Below, one piece after another: positions 63,027 through 64,000 of a DNA stretch of 64,000 nt. This DNA is from Alkaliphilus sp. B6464. GTDB taxonomy: Bacteria > Bacillota > Clostridia > Peptostreptococcales > Natronincolaceae. Position numbers and translations under genes: made by a program. The stretch lies in assembly GCF_018141165.1 (NCBI RefSeq), contig NZ_CP058557.1, positions 3,286,001 to 3,350,000 of the forward strand, given 5' to 3'. A model generated the notes under the pieces. That model had not been told where the DNA came from. It did not search any database and saw only the letters and a list, made by a program, of their open reading frames with translations. Within the stretch, counting starts at the first letter, position 1; the number at the start of each line of letters is the position of its first letter.

Positions 63027-64000
63027 CTATATCACCTCTAATTCTACTAAGTTGAACATAGGTATTTCTTCTTCATTTAGCGATATATTTTTCATTTCTT
63101 CATTTAACTTTAAATCAGCATAATCCAGTACTCCATCTATATTTAATAGAATGCTCCCAATCTTCGCATAAGAAATATAGCTATCTTTAAACGCTATATC
63201 TTTTCGGTACTGCTCTAACGCCTTCTTAAATTCATCTTGTAGTAACTGTATTCTATATCCTTCTGCTAAACTCACTTTAGCTTTTATGCTTATGTCCTTG
63301 GCAACTGCTGACACAACCGTCACTTTAGCACCTATAGGTCTTTCCTCTTCTATATGATCAAATACCTTTGTGACAAGTTCCTTCCCTGCTGGATTTTTAT
63401 TAGAATCTACTATTACTATCTTTACTGTGCCTTTTCCGTTCCACAAAGGTATTACTTTCGCATCTCCTACTCCGACAACTTCTTTTGCCCAATTAAGATA
63501 GTGATATTTATTTCCGCTTGTTGCAGGGGTTCTAATTCTCTCATAGTATCTTTCCAGTAAACTCTCATCACTTTCAGCCTCGTATCCATAAATCAATACA
63601 TCGGTCAACTGAGCCTTTCCTAATCCATTTATATAATCCACTGGTATTAATGAACCAACATAAATATTACCAGGTTCGCCAACTTCCTCACATTCAAGCT
63701 TAAATTCTCCATCGGTTATTTTTTCTATAACTACATAATACAAATCTTCACCCGCGAACCTGCTACCTGTCGTTACATTAAAAAAACTACCATCTTCTTT
63801 AGAAAATACACCTTTTCTGATAGCGTTAGTAGCATATTTTCTTATTATTCCTGTTTTTTGATATACAAACCTTTCTAACTCCTCGCCTTCAAGATTTTCA
63901 GCATTTAATTTACCATAGAGATAATCTAATGTAATATACGTTTGTGCTAATTCAGTAGCTGCAGGAGCCATTGCGTCATATATAACTGAACCTGGTCTTT
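63027..64000 (-). CDS. Baseplate J/gp47 family protein (partial)
   Basis: The frame is open to the right edge (RPGSVIYDAMAPAATELAQT at the visible start), so the start codon lies beyond 64000; the ATG at 63971 is internal. Visible 324 codons contain the baseplate J core (ETGSRFAGEDLYYVV-type, ARGEPGNIYVGSLIPVDYIN and EAESDESLLERYYERIRTPA). Gp47/J forms the baseplate wedge of contractile-tailed phages. It marks the prophage as a myovirus/PBSX-like element. Confidence 0.9.
   Translation of the reverse strand, partial: RPGSVIYDAMAPAATELAQTYITLDYLYGKLNAENLEGEELERFVYQKTGIIRKYATNAIRKGVFSKEDGSFFNVTTGSRFAGEDLYYVVIEKITDGEFKLECEEVGEPGNIYVGSLIPVDYINGLGKAQLTDVLIYGYEAESDESLLERYYERIRTPATSGNKYHYLNWAKEVVGVGDAKVIPLWNGKGTVKIVIVDSNKNPAGKELVTKVFDHIEEERPIGAKVTVVSAVAKDISIKAKVSLAEGYRIQLLQDEFKKALEQYRKDIAFKDSYISYAKIGSILLNIDGVLDYADLKLNEEMKNISLNEEEIPMFNLVELEVI

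Noticed and set aside
1-64000. CRISPR arrays, tRNA or rRNA genes, insertion sequences
   Set aside because: I found no regularly spaced repeats, no tRNA cloverleaf, no rRNA sequence and no transposase-like coding region in the window.

Overview
The window is a low-GC, spore-forming Clostridia chromosome. Amino-acid-fermenting Alkaliphilus-type Clostridia are my best guess, from gene content only. The indicators are a selenocysteine-containing glycine reductase operon, a trimeric bifurcating-type [FeFe] hydrogenase, sporulation genes (ytaF, cotJC), AT-rich intergenic DNA and strong GGAGG ribosome binding sites. Most genes lie on the minus strand.

Layout. 1-7000: the glycine reductase operon grdX-trxB-trxA-grdE-grdA-grdB-grdC on the minus strand, with grdC running off the left edge. 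In-frame TGA codons in grdA and grdB are read as selenocysteine, and a tandem glycine riboswitch with a terminator precedes grdX. 7.2-12 kb: a DegV-family protein, trmL, and a GntR/ABC (ytr-like) operon with a 34-residue membrane peptide. 12-17 kb: an ABC-F protein, a CD3324-type HTH protein with a structured leader, pruA, and three decayed genes (a DUF255/YyaL tail, an Lrp/AsnC regulator and a threonine synthase). 17-24 kb: a homocysteine methyltransferase-type protein, a thioredoxin, a membrane Fe-S protein with a ferredoxin, a cell-surface stalk protein, LysR, MATE and YtaF. 24-31 kb: a TauABC/SsuABC-like transporter, a TM1266-type regulator and hydABC. 31-46 kb: tyrS behind a tyrosine T-box, a LysM 5'-nucleotidase, a HAD phosphatase, a Fur/PerR regulator, btuFCD behind a cobalamin riboswitch, a lipase, ogt, DUF2225, VanW, a long FtsA-like protein and nth. 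46-57 kb: an RND pump and adaptor, kbl, a Lon-like protease, queG, lepB and a RusA-like nuclease. 57.3 kb to the right edge: the 3' part of a spore-coat/manganese-catalase gene (cotJC), abruptly joined to the lysis and tail end of a contractile-tail prophage that continues beyond the window.

How it fits together. Glycine is a hub: kbl connects threonine to glycine, glycine reductase drains it to acetyl phosphate with thioredoxin as donor, and the riboswitch probably senses it. HydABC can dispose of NADH and ferredoxin electrons as H2. Cobalamin uptake supports B12 enzymes not in view. The observation I rate highest is the prophage inside cotJC, which has the geometry of known sporulation genes rebuilt by regulated prophage excision (sigK/skin, spsM/SPbeta). 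Others are a pair of 150-bp structured repeats, a small ORF with mutually exclusive hairpins before the CD3324 gene, and MoaD/ThiS-like repeats on the FtsA-like protein.
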